A stretch of DNA of 64,000 nt, from positions 5,353,501 to 5,417,500 of the forward strand of contig NZ_JAMZEB010000002.1 in NCBI RefSeq assembly GCF_024172165.1. Reading direction: 5' to 3'. The position numbers were made by a program, and so were the translations under genes. This document shows, piece after piece, positions 10,203-18,403 of the stretch. The notes under the pieces were generated by a model, which worked only from the letters and a program-made list of their open reading frames with translations, had not been told where the DNA came from and did no database searches. The stretch is from Nonomuraea thailandensis (lineage in GTDB: Bacteria > Actinomycetota > Actinomycetes > Streptosporangiales > Streptosporangiaceae). The number at the start of each line of letters is the position of its first letter. Within the stretch, counting starts at the first letter, position 1.

Positions 10203-11158
10203 TCACGATCCCCCCGGCGTTCGAGCGCGCCACCGTCGAGCGGGAGGGCGCGCCCGGCGCGGCCTGGCTGGCCGCGCTGCCCGGGATCGTGGCGGAGCTG
10301 CTGGAGCGGTGGGCGTGCGTGCCCGCCGGCGAGGTGCTGCACGGCGGGGTGGGCGTCATCGTCCCCGTGCGGCGGGCCGCCGGCGACGGCGCCGTGATCA
10401 AGGTGTCGTTCCCGCATCCCGGCAACGTGCACGAGCCGGACGCGTTCGCGGCCTGGGGCGGGCGCGGCGCCGTCCGGCTGTACGAGCGCGCCGACGACCG
10501 CTTCGCCATGCTGCTGGAGCAGGTCAGCCCGGCCACCCTGGCCGAGACCGGCGACCTGGACGAGATGGTGGCGGTCGCGGGGCGGCTCAGCCGCCGGCTG
10601 GCGATCCTCGCGCCGGCCGGCCTGCCCCGGTTGCGGGAGCGGGCCGGCGAGTGGGAGGAGGAGCTGCGCAAGGACGCCGGCGAGCTGCCGCACGCCCTGC
10701 CCGCCCGCGTGGTGGACGCCGCCGTGGCGACCGTGCGCGAGCTGGGCCCCGTGCAGCCGGACCTGCTCCTCCACGGCGACCTGCACCCCAGGAACATCCT
10801 GCGCGCCGGCCGCGAGCCGTGGCTGGCCGTCGACCCCAAGGGGCACGCCGGAGACCCCGCCTACGACGGCGGCACGCTGCTCAAGTCGCTCGCGCTCAAG
10901 CTGGCCGAGGCGGACGACGTGGGCGCGGCCGTGCACCGCGTGCTCGACGGCTTCGCCGCGGCGGCCGGGCTCGATCGCGAGCGGGTGCGGCGGTGGGCCC
11001 AGTTCCACGCCGTGCAGGGCGGCTTCTGGGGCCGCCGCCACGGGTTCCGCGTCGCGCGGGGCGGAGCGCCGCTGGACCGGCTCACCGGGCTCGCGGAGCA
11101 TCTTGCGGAGCTGCTGACGGATCCGGTGCGGGGCCGGGTGCAGGGGCAGGGCGCCTGA
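10199..11158 (+). CDS. Aminoglycoside/hydroxyurea phosphotransferase-family kinase
   Basis: The 319-residue protein resembles the APH(6)/hydroxyurea kinase family, which inactivates streptomycin-type drugs or hydroxyurea by phosphorylation. Motifs are DGAVIKVSFPHP (ATP lysine), LLLHGDLHPRNIL with His192 and Asp194, and LAVDPKGHAGDPAYDGGTL (metal-binding Asp). Real resistance is not shown; many actinomycete members act on unknown substrates. Its GTG overlaps the preceding stop (GTGA). The last 77 bases overlap the convergent membrane-protein gene. Confidence 0.82.
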   Translation: MITIPPAFERATVEREGAPGAAWLAALPGIVAELLERWACVPAGEVLHGGVGVIVPVRRAAGDGAVIKVSFPHPGNVHEPDAFAAWGGRGAVRLYERADDRFAMLLEQVSPATLAETGDLDEMVAVAGRLSRRLAILAPAGLPRLRERAGEWEEELRKDAGELPHALPARVVDAAVATVRELGPVQPDLLLHGDLHPRNILRAGREPWLAVDPKGHAGDPAYDGGTLLKSLALKLAEADDVGAAVHRVLDGFAAAAGLDRERVRRWAQFHAVQGGFWGRRHGFRVARGGAPLDRLTGLAEHLAELLTDPVRGRVQGQGA

Positions 11159-12143
11159 AGAGCGCGGCGGCGCGCAGGCCGAGCCAGAGCAGCAGCGCCA
11201 GCACGCCGACCAGGACGTATTCGATGGCGGGGATCCTGACGGCCTCGCTCGCCGCGGCCCCGAGCTCGCCGCGCAGCCCGTACACGAGCATGGCGGCGCC
11301 CGCGTAGCAGGCGGCGAGCACCCACCGGACGGCGGCGGACAACCCGAGACCGTGCATCTGGGTGATCACGAACACCCCGAGGAAGCCGAACAGGAACATC
11401 GGCCACGCCCCGTCGGGGCCGGAGCTCATGACGGCCACCAGCGTGCCGTGCACGGCGACCATGGCCTCCAGGGTGAAGGTCCACCAGCGGTTGGTGTGCG
11501 CCCTGGTGAGGAAGAGCGAGCCCTGCAGGAGCAGCAGGAACATGTAGAAGAAGCCGATCAGGTGGCCGGAGGTGGCCTCGGCCGGGTGGTACCAGAAGGT
11601 GTACACCGCGGCCCAGCTGAACAGGTAGCCGTGGTAGCGGCGGGCGAAGTCGACGACGGCCCGGCCGAGCGGGGCGGGCCTGCCCAGGAAGAGGCCGCGC
11701 CGCCGGTTCTCCATCAGCAGCACGGCCACCAGCAGCAGGATCACCGAGCCCTGCGAGCTGAAGATCGACACGTCCTGGGCCAGCCCGTCGTAGAACAGAT
11801 GGGTCTGCAGGACGTGCAGGGCGATGAAGGCGGTGTTCACGGCCAGGGCGGCGACGTTGACCGGGTGCAGGCCGCCGGTGTAGCGGCGGACCCTGGTCTG
11901 GGCGTAGTGGATGAGCCACCAGAACGCGATCTGGTGGGCCGCGTAACCGAGCCAGGCCGACAGCCGGGTCCAGAGCGTGGGGTCGGGGAGCTTCCAGTAG
12001 TACCAGGACGCACCCTGGTCCGGCAGCAGCTCGATGCCCTGCAATCGCCCGCCGAGCAGCCAGATCAGGCCGGTCATGGCGGCGCTGGCCGCCACGCCGA
12101 CGAGCAGGGCGCGGCCCGCGCTGAGGTTCCGCAGCGCCGTCAT
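11082..12143 (-). CDS. Polytopic membrane protein of unknown function
   Basis: The 353-residue protein has roughly nine hydrophobic segments, starting with ALLVGVAASAAMTGLIWLL and ending with YVLVGVLALLLWLGL. His and Tyr/Trp residues are prominent in several helices (HQIAFWWLIHYAQ, YTFWYHPAEATSGHLIGFFYMF). The C-terminus is a Pro/Ala-rich tail. I do not recognise the family. ATG 12143 has GGAG at suitable distance. It is divergent from the MarR gene across two palindromes, so it is a likely MarR target. The last 77 bases overlap the kinase gene tail-to-tail; the overlap encodes the disordered tail. Confidence 0.75.
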   Translation of the reverse strand: MTALRNLSAGRALLVGVAASAAMTGLIWLLGGRLQGIELLPDQGASWYYWKLPDPTLWTRLSAWLGYAAHQIAFWWLIHYAQTRVRRYTGGLHPVNVAALAVNTAFIALHVLQTHLFYDGLAQDVSIFSSQGSVILLLVAVLLMENRRRGLFLGRPAPLGRAVVDFARRYHGYLFSWAAVYTFWYHPAEATSGHLIGFFYMFLLLLQGSLFLTRAHTNRWWTFTLEAMVAVHGTLVAVMSSGPDGAWPMFLFGFLGVFVITQMHGLGLSAAVRWVLAACYAGAAMLVYGLRGELGAAASEAVRIPAIEYVLVGVLALLLWLGLRAAALFRRPAPAPGPAPDPSAAPQDAPRAR

Positions 12144-12163
12144 GGGAGGACTCCGTTCAAGTA

Positions 12164-12193
12164 TTTCCACCATGGAAAGTTTCCATCATGGAA
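12164..12193. promoter_or_regulatory. Twin palindromic MarR operators
   Basis: TTTCCACCATGGAAA (12164-12178) and TTTCCATCATGGAA (12180-12193) are near-perfect palindromes repeated with a 16-base period, between the divergent membrane-protein and MarR genes. The size and form suit a MarR-family dimer site, and the spacing places two dimers about 1.5 helical turns apart. The second site reaches the first possible MarR ATG, so binding should block marR transcription or initiation directly. Confidence 0.7.
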
Positions 12194-12204
12194 TGATAGT
12201 GGGC

Positions 12205-12678
12205 ATGACAGCGAACGAGGACGCGCCTGACGCGTTCGAGCTGATGGTGCTGATGCGGGCGCTGAACGTGGAGAGCGACCGGTTCGCCGAGCGCTTCGCC
12301 GCGCAGCACCGGCTGCACCGCACGGACCTCAACGCCCTCGTCGCCATCCTCGACGCGGCCCGCGCCGGCACCCCGCTCACCCCGGGCGGCCTGGGCGCGG
12401 CGCTCAACCTCAGCCCGCCCGCCACCACCGCGCTGATCGACCGGCTGGAGCACGCCGGGCACGTCGAGCGGCGGCGCAGCGCCACCGACCGGCGCAAGGT
12501 CGAGGTCGCGCTCAACGAGCAGGCCGCCGCGCTCGCCCGCCGCTTCTTCGCCCCGCTCGGACGGCATCTGACGGAGGCGATCGGGGCGTTCACCGCCGAG
12601 GAGCGGCAGGTCATCGGGCGGTTCCTGGACAGCGGCATCAAGGCCACGGCGGCGGCCAGGCTGGAGACGGGCCGATGA
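12205..12678 (+). CDS. MarR-family transcriptional regulator
   Basis: The 157-residue protein has a winged helix with GGLGAALNLSPPATTALIDRLEHAGHVERRRSATDRRKVEVAL, a typical MarR DNA-binding helix and wing with the DxR motif. Ligand unknown. It probably represses itself with the downstream SDR and the divergent membrane gene through the twin palindromes. ATG 12205 is chosen; ATG 12193 is in frame but inside the operator. The stop overlaps the SDR start (ATGA). Confidence 0.88.
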   Translation: MTANEDAPDAFELMVLMRALNVESDRFAERFAAQHRLHRTDLNALVAILDAARAGTPLTPGGLGAALNLSPPATTALIDRLEHAGHVERRRSATDRRKVEVALNEQAAALARRFFAPLGRHLTEAIGAFTAEERQVIGRFLDSGIKATAAARLETGR

Positions 12679-13436
12679 GCAGCATCGTGATCACGGGCGG
12701 CACGCGCGGTCTCGGGCTCGGCCTGGCGCGGGCCCTGGTGGAGCGGGGGCACCAGGTCATGGTGTGCGGGACCGACCCCGGGCGGGTGCGGGCGGCCGAA
12801 GTGGCCGGGGTGTCCGCCCGGGTCGCCGACGTGACGGATCGCGGTCAGCTCCAGGAGTTGTGGGACAGCGCGGCCGGCGCCTACGGCCGGGTGGACGTGT
12901 GGATCAACAACGCGGGGGTCTCGCACGCCCGCGAGCCCGCCTGGCGGCTGCCCGCCGACCAGGCCCGGCACGTCCTGGACGTCAACCTCGCCGGGGTGCT
13001 CAACGGCTGCGCGGTCGCCATCGGCGGCATGGCCGCGCAGGGCGGCGGGCACGTGTGGAACCTGGAGGGGCTCGGCACCGACGGGCGCGTGGTGCCGGGG
13101 CTCGGCGTGTACGGGGCCACCAAGCGGGCCGTCGGTTACCTGACCGGCGCGCTGGCCAAGGAGGTGCCAGGCGGCGTGAGCGTGGGCCTGCTCAGCCCCG
13201 GGATGGTGGTCACCGATCTGCTCACGCACGGGTACTCGCAGGAGGAGCGGCGGCGCTCGGCCCGGGTGTTGTCGATCCTGGCCGACCGGGTGGAGACGGT
13301 GGCGCCGTGGCTGGCCGACCGGGTGGTGAGCCGGGCGCGCAACGGGGCCCGGGTGCGGTGGCTGACGCCGGGCAAGATCGCCTGGCGCTTCGCCACGGCC
13401 CGTTTCGTCCGCCGCGCCCCCTTCACCGCCCCCTGA
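12675..13436 (+). CDS. Short-chain dehydrogenase resembling chlorophyll b reductase (NYC1/NOL)
   Basis: A 253-residue SDR with the cofactor loop TGGTRGLGLGLA, the NNAG motif and the catalytic YGATK. The strand that normally carries the catalytic serine reads HVWNLEGLGTDG, with no serine. The same feature, along with SPGMVVTDLL and a C-terminal ETVAPWLADRVV segment, matches from memory the plant chlorophyll b reductases NYC1 and NOL rather than ordinary bacterial SDRs. Chlorophyll is not expected here, so the substrate is probably another cyclic or aldehyde compound. It is coupled to the MarR gene by ATGA. Confidence 0.8.
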   Translation: MSSIVITGGTRGLGLGLARALVERGHQVMVCGTDPGRVRAAEVAGVSARVADVTDRGQLQELWDSAAGAYGRVDVWINNAGVSHAREPAWRLPADQARHVLDVNLAGVLNGCAVAIGGMAAQGGGHVWNLEGLGTDGRVVPGLGVYGATKRAVGYLTGALAKEVPGGVSVGLLSPGMVVTDLLTHGYSQEERRRSARVLSILADRVETVAPWLADRVVSRARNGARVRWLTPGKIAWRFATARFVRRAPFTAP

Positions 13437-13446
13437 GCGGGGCCGG

Positions 13447-14787
13447 TCAGGAGGGGAAGACGGCCGCGAGCTCGGGGACGCGGGCGCGGTAGCCGTCCAG
13501 CAGCCGCCGGGCCGTCGTCACCGAGTCCACCAGCGGGTGCAGCGCGAACGCCGCCACCGCCAGCCGCGACGAGCCCGTCATGGCCGCCTCGATGGCCGTC
13601 TGCTCCACGGCCTTGACCTGCTGCATCAGCCCCAGGAAACGCGCGGGCAGCGGCCCGGTGGCCAGGGGGCGGACGCCGGCGGCGTCCACGGTGCAGGGGA
13701 TCTCCACGACGGCCTCCTCCGGCAGCCCCGGCACCGCCGTGCCGTTGCCGACGTTGAGGATCATGGTGGCGGGCTCGCCGCGGGCGATGGCGGCCACCAG
13801 GGCCAGCGCGATGCCCTCGTACCCGCCCGCCTCCAGGTCTGCGGCCGAGCGCTCGCCGGCGCCCGTGGTGTCGCGGGCCTCGGCCATGTACGTGCTGTCC
13901 CGCTCCCTGCGCGCCCGCGCCCACTCGGCCCGCGCCTCCCCCGGCCGGGCCAGCGCGGCGGCGTAGAAGCGCTCCTGCTGCTCCAGCAGCGACTCCCCCC
14001 GGGTACGCCCCGAGGCGGCCGCCACCGCCTCCCGCGTGAAGTAGTAGTAGTACAGGTACTCGTTCGGCAGCGCCCCCAGCGCCCGCACCCAGCCGGGCCC
14101 GAACAGCCGCGCCTCCTCCACCTGCCGCAGCAGGTCGTCGTCGGCGAGCAGCCGGGGCAGCACGTCCCGCCCCTCGAACGTCAGGCCGCGCAGCCAGCCG
14201 AGGTGGTTGAGCCCCACGTAGCCGGGCGAGACGCGCGCGGGGTCGAGCCCGAGGGCGGCAGCGGCCCGTCGTACCAGGCCGACGGGCGAGTCGCAGATGC
14301 CGATCACGCGGTCGCCGAGCACCCGGCGCATCGCCTCGGTGATCATCCCGGCGGGGTTGGTGAAGTTGATCACCCACGCGTCCGGGGCGAGCGCCGCCAC
14401 CCGCTCCGCCACGTGGACCGCGACCGGCACCGTACGCAGCCCGAACGCGACGCCCCCCGCCCCGGTCGTCTCCTGCCCGACCAGGCCCAGGTCCAGCGCA
14501 ACGCGCTCGTCGACGGTGCGGCCGGCCAGCCCGCCCACCCGGACGGCGGAGAAGACGAAGCTCGCCTCGCGCAGCGCGGTGTCGAGGTCGGTCGTGGTGC
14601 GGACGGCCGGCGGGTCGTCGTGGCCGGCGGCCAGGCCGCGCAGCACGTGCGAGACGGCCTCCAGCCGCTCGGGCGACACGTCGTACAGCACCACCTCCCT
14701 CACCCGCGGTGCGCCGGTGTCGCGCAGCAGCGCGCCGTACACCAGCGGGACCCGGAACCCCCCGCCGCCGAGAACGGCCAGCCTCAT
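13447..14787 (-). CDS. GH4 family glycosidase (6-phospho-beta-glucosidase-like)
   Basis: GH4 enzymes cleave glycosides by an NAD-dependent, metal-assisted redox mechanism, often on 6-phospho-sugars. The 446-residue product has the N-terminal dinucleotide loop LGGGGFRVPLVYG, NFTNPAGMIT, the metal-ligand cysteine in GICDSPVG and GLNHLGW with the metal-binding His. This follows the 6-phospho-beta-glucosidase branch more than the alpha-galactosidase branch. I start at ATG 14787 with AAGGGG upstream. The gene lies about 10 bases after the DeoR stop in the same operon. No PTS permease is nearby, so any phosphorylated substrate would have to come from the divergent PfkB-type kinase. Confidence 0.87.
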   Translation of the reverse strand: MRLAVLGGGGFRVPLVYGALLRDTGAPRVREVVLYDVSPERLEAVSHVLRGLAAGHDDPPAVRTTTDLDTALREASFVFSAVRVGGLAGRTVDERVALDLGLVGQETTGAGGVAFGLRTVPVAVHVAERVAALAPDAWVINFTNPAGMITEAMRRVLGDRVIGICDSPVGLVRRAAAALGLDPARVSPGYVGLNHLGWLRGLTFEGRDVLPRLLADDDLLRQVEEARLFGPGWVRALGALPNEYLYYYYFTREAVAAASGRTRGESLLEQQERFYAAALARPGEARAEWARARRERDSTYMAEARDTTGAGERSAADLEAGGYEGIALALVAAIARGEPATMILNVGNGTAVPGLPEEAVVEIPCTVDAAGVRPLATGPLPARFLGLMQQVKAVEQTAIEAAMTGSSRLAVAAFALHPLVDSVTTARRLLDGYRARVPELAAVFPS

Positions 14788-14797
14788 CCTCACCCCT

Positions 14798-15571
14798 TCA
14801 CGCCAGCAGGATCTCGGCGCCCGCGGCCGCGCAGGCGCGCAGCGTGGCCTCGTCGGCGCCGTCGTTGGTGACGATCATGTCGATGTCCTCGGGCCCGCAC
14901 ACCCGCAGCGCGCCCGTGCCGGGGAACTTGTGCCGGTCCACCAGCAGCACCACCTGCCCGGCCGCCGCGATCATGGCGCGCTTGAGCGGCACCTCGGCCA
15001 GCGTGGTGTCCACGAGCTGCCCGTCGGGGCGCACCCCGCTGGCGCCCAGGAACACCCGGTCGGCCACCACCTGGCTCAGCGCGGCCTCGGTCAGCACCCC
15101 GACCAGCGAGTGGTACGGCCTGCGCACCATCCCGCCGAGCAGCAGCAGCTCCACCTCGGGGTCGGAGCGCAGCACGTCGAGGACGGCGAGGCTGGAGGTG
15201 ACGACCGTGATCCGGCGCCCGCGCAGCCGCCTGGCCAGCCGCATCGTCGTCGTGCCGATGTCGAGCAGGACCACCTCGCCGTCGGCGACGAGCCGCGCGG
15301 CGCGGGCGGCCACCGCCTCCTTGTCCTGCCCGTCCGTGCCGGCCACCTCGGCGAACGGCCGGTCCGCGTCGGCGTCGGCGTGCAGCCCTTCCGTGCAGGG
15401 CAGGGCTCCGCCCCTGACGCGGCGCAGGGTGCCGTCGCGGTCGAGCACCTCGAGGTCCCTGCGGATGGTGGACGGGCTCACGCCGAGCTGGCTGGCCAGA
15501 TCGCGCACGCTCGTGGCGCCTGAGGCGCGGACGCGGCGCATGATCTCGGCATGCCGGAGGCGCTGGAGCAC
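14798..15571 (-). CDS. DeoR-family sugar regulator
   Basis: The 257-residue protein has the N-terminal HTH SVRDLASQLGVSPSTIRRDLEVLDRDG and the DeoR C-terminal sugar-phosphate sensor domain with VVLLDIGTTTMRLARRL. Such proteins usually repress catabolic operons until a phosphorylated sugar binds. The divergent position between GH4 and the kinase/ABC operon makes both operons likely targets. The GTG start has no Shine-Dalgarno but a -10 box six bases upstream. Confidence 0.88.
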   Translation of the reverse strand: MLQRLRHAEIMRRVRASGATSVRDLASQLGVSPSTIRRDLEVLDRDGTLRRVRGGALPCTEGLHADADADRPFAEVAGTDGQDKEAVAARAARLVADGEVVLLDIGTTTMRLARRLRGRRITVVTSSLAVLDVLRSDPEVELLLLGGMVRRPYHSLVGVLTEAALSQVVADRVFLGASGVRPDGQLVDTTLAEVPLKRAMIAAAGQVVLLVDRHKFPGTGALRVCGPEDIDMIVTNDGADEATLRACAAAGAEILLA

Positions 15572-15577
15572 AGCGGG

Positions 15578-15583
15578 ATCCTA
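15578..15583 (-). promoter_or_regulatory. Putative -10 box of the DeoR gene (leaderless)
   Basis: TAGGAT on the minus strand ends six bases before the GTG start. No Shine-Dalgarno is present. Confidence 0.5.
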
Positions 15584-15685
15584 TCAGTCAAATTCGCGCA
15601 GAAGTGAGCATCATGCACTTGAAGTGTTCGAGCAAACGTGCAAGATTGCGCACAACCGACGGTGTGTCGAGGAGGACCCATTCCC

Positions 15686-16918
15686 GTGTCTGTCCAGGCG
15701 TACGACCCTCTCGCCGGCGAGCGCACCCCGGAGGGTCCGCAGTTCGACGTCTTCCTGGCCGGGACCGTCTTTCTCGACATCATCTTCACCGGCCTGCCGG
15801 CCATGCCCGCCGCGGGCACGGAGATCTGGGCCGAGGGCATGGGCTCGTGCCCCGGCGGCATCGCCAACCTCGCCATCGCGACCAGCCGGCTGGGGCTGCG
15901 CACGTCGCTGGCCGCCGCGTTCGGCGACGACGACTACGGCGACTTCTGCTGGCGCACGCTGGAGCAGCAGGAGGCGGTGGACCTGTCCAGGTCCAGGCGG
16001 TTCGAGCACTGGCACTCGCCGGTGACGGTCTCCATGGCCGTCGACCGCGACCGCAGCATGGTCACGCACGGCCATCCCGCCCCCATGACGACCTCCGAGA
16101 TGATCGGCTCGCCGCCGCGCTCCCGCGCGGTGATCGTGAGCCTGTCGGCGGAGGAGCCGCTGGGCGAGCCCGGCAGCGCGTGCAACTGGGCGGAGCTGGC
16201 GCGCCGCGAGGGCTCGCTGGTCTTCGCCGACGTCGGCTGGGACCCGTCGGGCACCTGGTCGCGCTCGGTGCTCGACCAGCTCGACGTCTGCCACGCCTTC
16301 ATGCCGAACGCCACCGAGGCGATGGCCTACACCGGCACGGAGACGCCCAGGGACGCGCTGTACGCGATCGCCGACAAGGTGCCGCTGGCCGTGGTGACCG
16401 ACGGGCCCAACGGCGCCCTGGCGATCGACTCGACGACCGGCGAGGAGGCGTTCGTGCCCGCGCCCCGCGTGACGGCGCTCGACCCGACGGGCGCGGGCGA
16501 CGTGTTCGGCGCCGGGATCGTGCTCGGCACGCTGAGCCACTGGCCGCTGGCCGACCGGCTGGCGTTCGCCGGGGTGTGCGCGGCGCTGGCGGTACAGCAG
16601 TTCGGCGGCTCGCTGGCCGCGCCGGGGTGGGGCGACATCGCCGACTGGTGGCACGAGGTGCGGGCGGCCGCCGACCACAGCGGCGCCTACGGCAGCGCGC
16701 TGGCCCGCCGCTACGCCTTCCTCGACCGGCTGGTGCCGTCCGTCCCGGTGGGGGCCGTGCGCCGCGCCGCCGCCACCATCGCCCGGTACGCCGACGTCGG
16801 CATGATGCCGGCCGTGCCGGGGAAGCGGGCGGACCAGACCGTGACCCACCCCGCCGGCGAGAGCCCCTCCGGCGACGGGGACCCGGATGCGCCGCGCGCG
16901 CCCGCGCAGAAGGAGTAA
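15686..16918 (+). CDS. PfkB-family carbohydrate kinase
   Basis: Ribokinase-fold kinase that phosphorylates a sugar or related alcohol with ATP. The 410-residue product has the N-terminal glycine-rich start FLAGTVFLDIIFTGLPAMP, the GGIANLAIATSRLG substrate region and the C-terminal signature ALDPTGAGDVFGAGIVLG with the catalytic Asp. It is about 90 residues longer than ribokinase because of a C-terminal extension ending in a charged, Pro-rich tail. I start at GTG 15686, after GGAGGA, because upstream codons look non-coding. It heads the ABC operon and probably phosphorylates the imported sugar or a glycosidase product. Confidence 0.85.
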   Translation: MSVQAYDPLAGERTPEGPQFDVFLAGTVFLDIIFTGLPAMPAAGTEIWAEGMGSCPGGIANLAIATSRLGLRTSLAAAFGDDDYGDFCWRTLEQQEAVDLSRSRRFEHWHSPVTVSMAVDRDRSMVTHGHPAPMTTSEMIGSPPRSRAVIVSLSAEEPLGEPGSACNWAELARREGSLVFADVGWDPSGTWSRSVLDQLDVCHAFMPNATEAMAYTGTETPRDALYAIADKVPLAVVTDGPNGALAIDSTTGEEAFVPAPRVTALDPTGAGDVFGAGIVLGTLSHWPLADRLAFAGVCAALAVQQFGGSLAAPGWGDIADWWHEVRAAADHSGAYGSALARRYAFLDRLVPSVPVGAVRRAAATIARYADVGMMPAVPGKRADQTVTHPAGESPSGDGDPDAPRAPAQKE

Positions 16919-16922
16919 GCCG

Positions 16923-18401
16923 TTGACCCCCCAGAAGCGACAGCCGCACGACGCCGGAGCGCTGCCCCCGACCCCGGCCCCGACCCCGACCTCGGCCTCG
17001 GCCCCGACCCCGGCCTCGACCTCGGCCTCGGCCTCGCGGGGGCGGGTCAGGGTGCTGGCGCTGGCCGCCGCGGGCGTGGTGGCCGTGAGCTCGGCCGCGT
17101 GCGCGCCCGGCTCCTCCGCCCCTCCCCCGTCCGCCTCGAAGCCGACCGCCACGGCCGTCCGCACCGACGCCGCCGCGCTGGGCAACGTCACCCTGACGGT
17201 CTGGGACCAGGAGGTCCGCGGCGGCCAGGCCGCCCAGATGGAGAAGCTCAACGCCGCCTTCCAGGCCAAGTACCCCAACATCAAGCTGAACCGGGTCTCC
17301 CGCTCCTTCGACGACCTCAACACCACGCTGCGCCTGGCGCTGAGCGGCAACGAGCCGCCCGACGTGGTGGAGGCCAACAACGGCCGCTCCTCCATGGGGG
17401 CGTTCGTCAAGGCGGGCCAGCTCCGCCCGCTCGACGCCTACGCCGAGGCGTACGGCTGGAAGCAGCGCTACCCGGAGTCGGTGCTGCGGTACTCCCGCTA
17501 CAGCGCCGACGGCAAGCTCTTCGGCGAGGGCAACCTGTACGGCCTGCCGCAGGTCGGCGAGGTCGTCGGCCTCTTCTACAACGCCGCCAGGCTGAAGGAG
17601 CTCGGGCTGGAGCCACCGAGGACGTGGGCCGAGTTCGAGACCGCCCTGGACAGGGCGAAGACGGCCGGCGAGGTGCCCCTGCAGTTCGGCAACCTCGACA
17701 AGTGGCCGGCCGTGCACGTGTTCGGCACCGTGCAGGGCCGCACCGTGCCGCCCGCCCAGATCGGCACGCTCGCCTTCGGCCGCAAGGGCGCCTCCTGGAA
17801 CACGCCCGAGAACGTCAAGGCCGCCGAGCAGCTCGTGAGCTGGGTCGACAAGGGTTACTTCGCCAAGGGCTTCAACGGGCAGGGGTACGACGCGGCGTGG
17901 CAGGCGTTCGGCAAGGGCCAGGGCGTCTTCCTGATCGCGGGCACCTGGCTGCTGGCCGACCTGCACAAGGCGCTCGGCGCGGACCTCGGGTTCATGCTGC
18001 CGCCCGGCGCCACCGCCGACGCCGCGCCGGTGGCGACCGGGGGGACGGGGCTGCCGTTCGCGATCACGGCCAAGAGCCCGCACCCGGACGCGGCGGCGGC
18101 GTACATCGACTTCATCACCGACGCCGAGGCGATGAAGGTGCTCACCGAGACCGGCAACCTGCCGGTCGCCGACACCTCCGCGCAGACGGTGACGCAGGGG
18201 CCGCAGAAGGACGTGTTCACCGCGTTCGGGACGGTGACCGGGAAGGACGGGCTGGTGCCGTACCTCGACTACGCCACCCCCACCTTCGCCGACACCCTCG
18301 GCGCGGCCCTTCAGGACCTGCTCGCCGGGAAGGCGGCGCCGCAGGAGTTCCTCGCCACCCTGGAGAAGGACTACAAGACCTTCGCCGAGAGCAACGGCTG
18401 A
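16923..18401 (+). CDS. Sugar ABC transporter substrate-binding lipoprotein (family 1)
   Basis: The 492-residue protein captures sugars outside the membrane and hands them to the permeases that follow. TTG 16923 is the best start, seven bases after AGAAGGAG. The first ~38 residues are a Pro/Thr/Ala/Ser run encoded by GGCCTC-type repeats (16970-17035), then comes RGRVRVLALAAAGVVAVSSAACAPG, a signal peptide with lipobox SAAC. The mature part fits family-1 sugar-binding proteins: LTVWDQEVRGGQAAQMEKLNAAF, GNLYGLPQVGEVVGLFYN and GTGLPFAITAKSPHPDAAAAYIDF. The long spacer before the signal peptide is unusual and may mean a later true start. No ATPase is encoded, so a shared MsiK-type ATPase is likely. 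Confidence 0.88.
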   Translation: MTPQKRQPHDAGALPPTPAPTPTSASAPTPASTSASASRGRVRVLALAAAGVVAVSSAACAPGSSAPPPSASKPTATAVRTDAAALGNVTLTVWDQEVRGGQAAQMEKLNAAFQAKYPNIKLNRVSRSFDDLNTTLRLALSGNEPPDVVEANNGRSSMGAFVKAGQLRPLDAYAEAYGWKQRYPESVLRYSRYSADGKLFGEGNLYGLPQVGEVVGLFYNAARLKELGLEPPRTWAEFETALDRAKTAGEVPLQFGNLDKWPAVHVFGTVQGRTVPPAQIGTLAFGRKGASWNTPENVKAAEQLVSWVDKGYFAKGFNGQGYDAAWQAFGKGQGVFLIAGTWLLADLHKALGADLGFMLPPGATADAAPVATGGTGLPFAITAKSPHPDAAAAYIDFITDAEAMKVLTETGNLPVADTSAQTVTQGPQKDVFTAFGTVTGKDGLVPYLDYATPTFADTLGAALQDLLAGKAAPQEFLATLEKDYKTFAESNG

Positions 18402-18403
18402 GC

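Noticed and set aside
10199..11158. Calling the kinase a streptomycin-resistance gene
   Set aside because: The motifs fit the family, but specificity cannot be read and no streptomycin biosynthesis gene is nearby.
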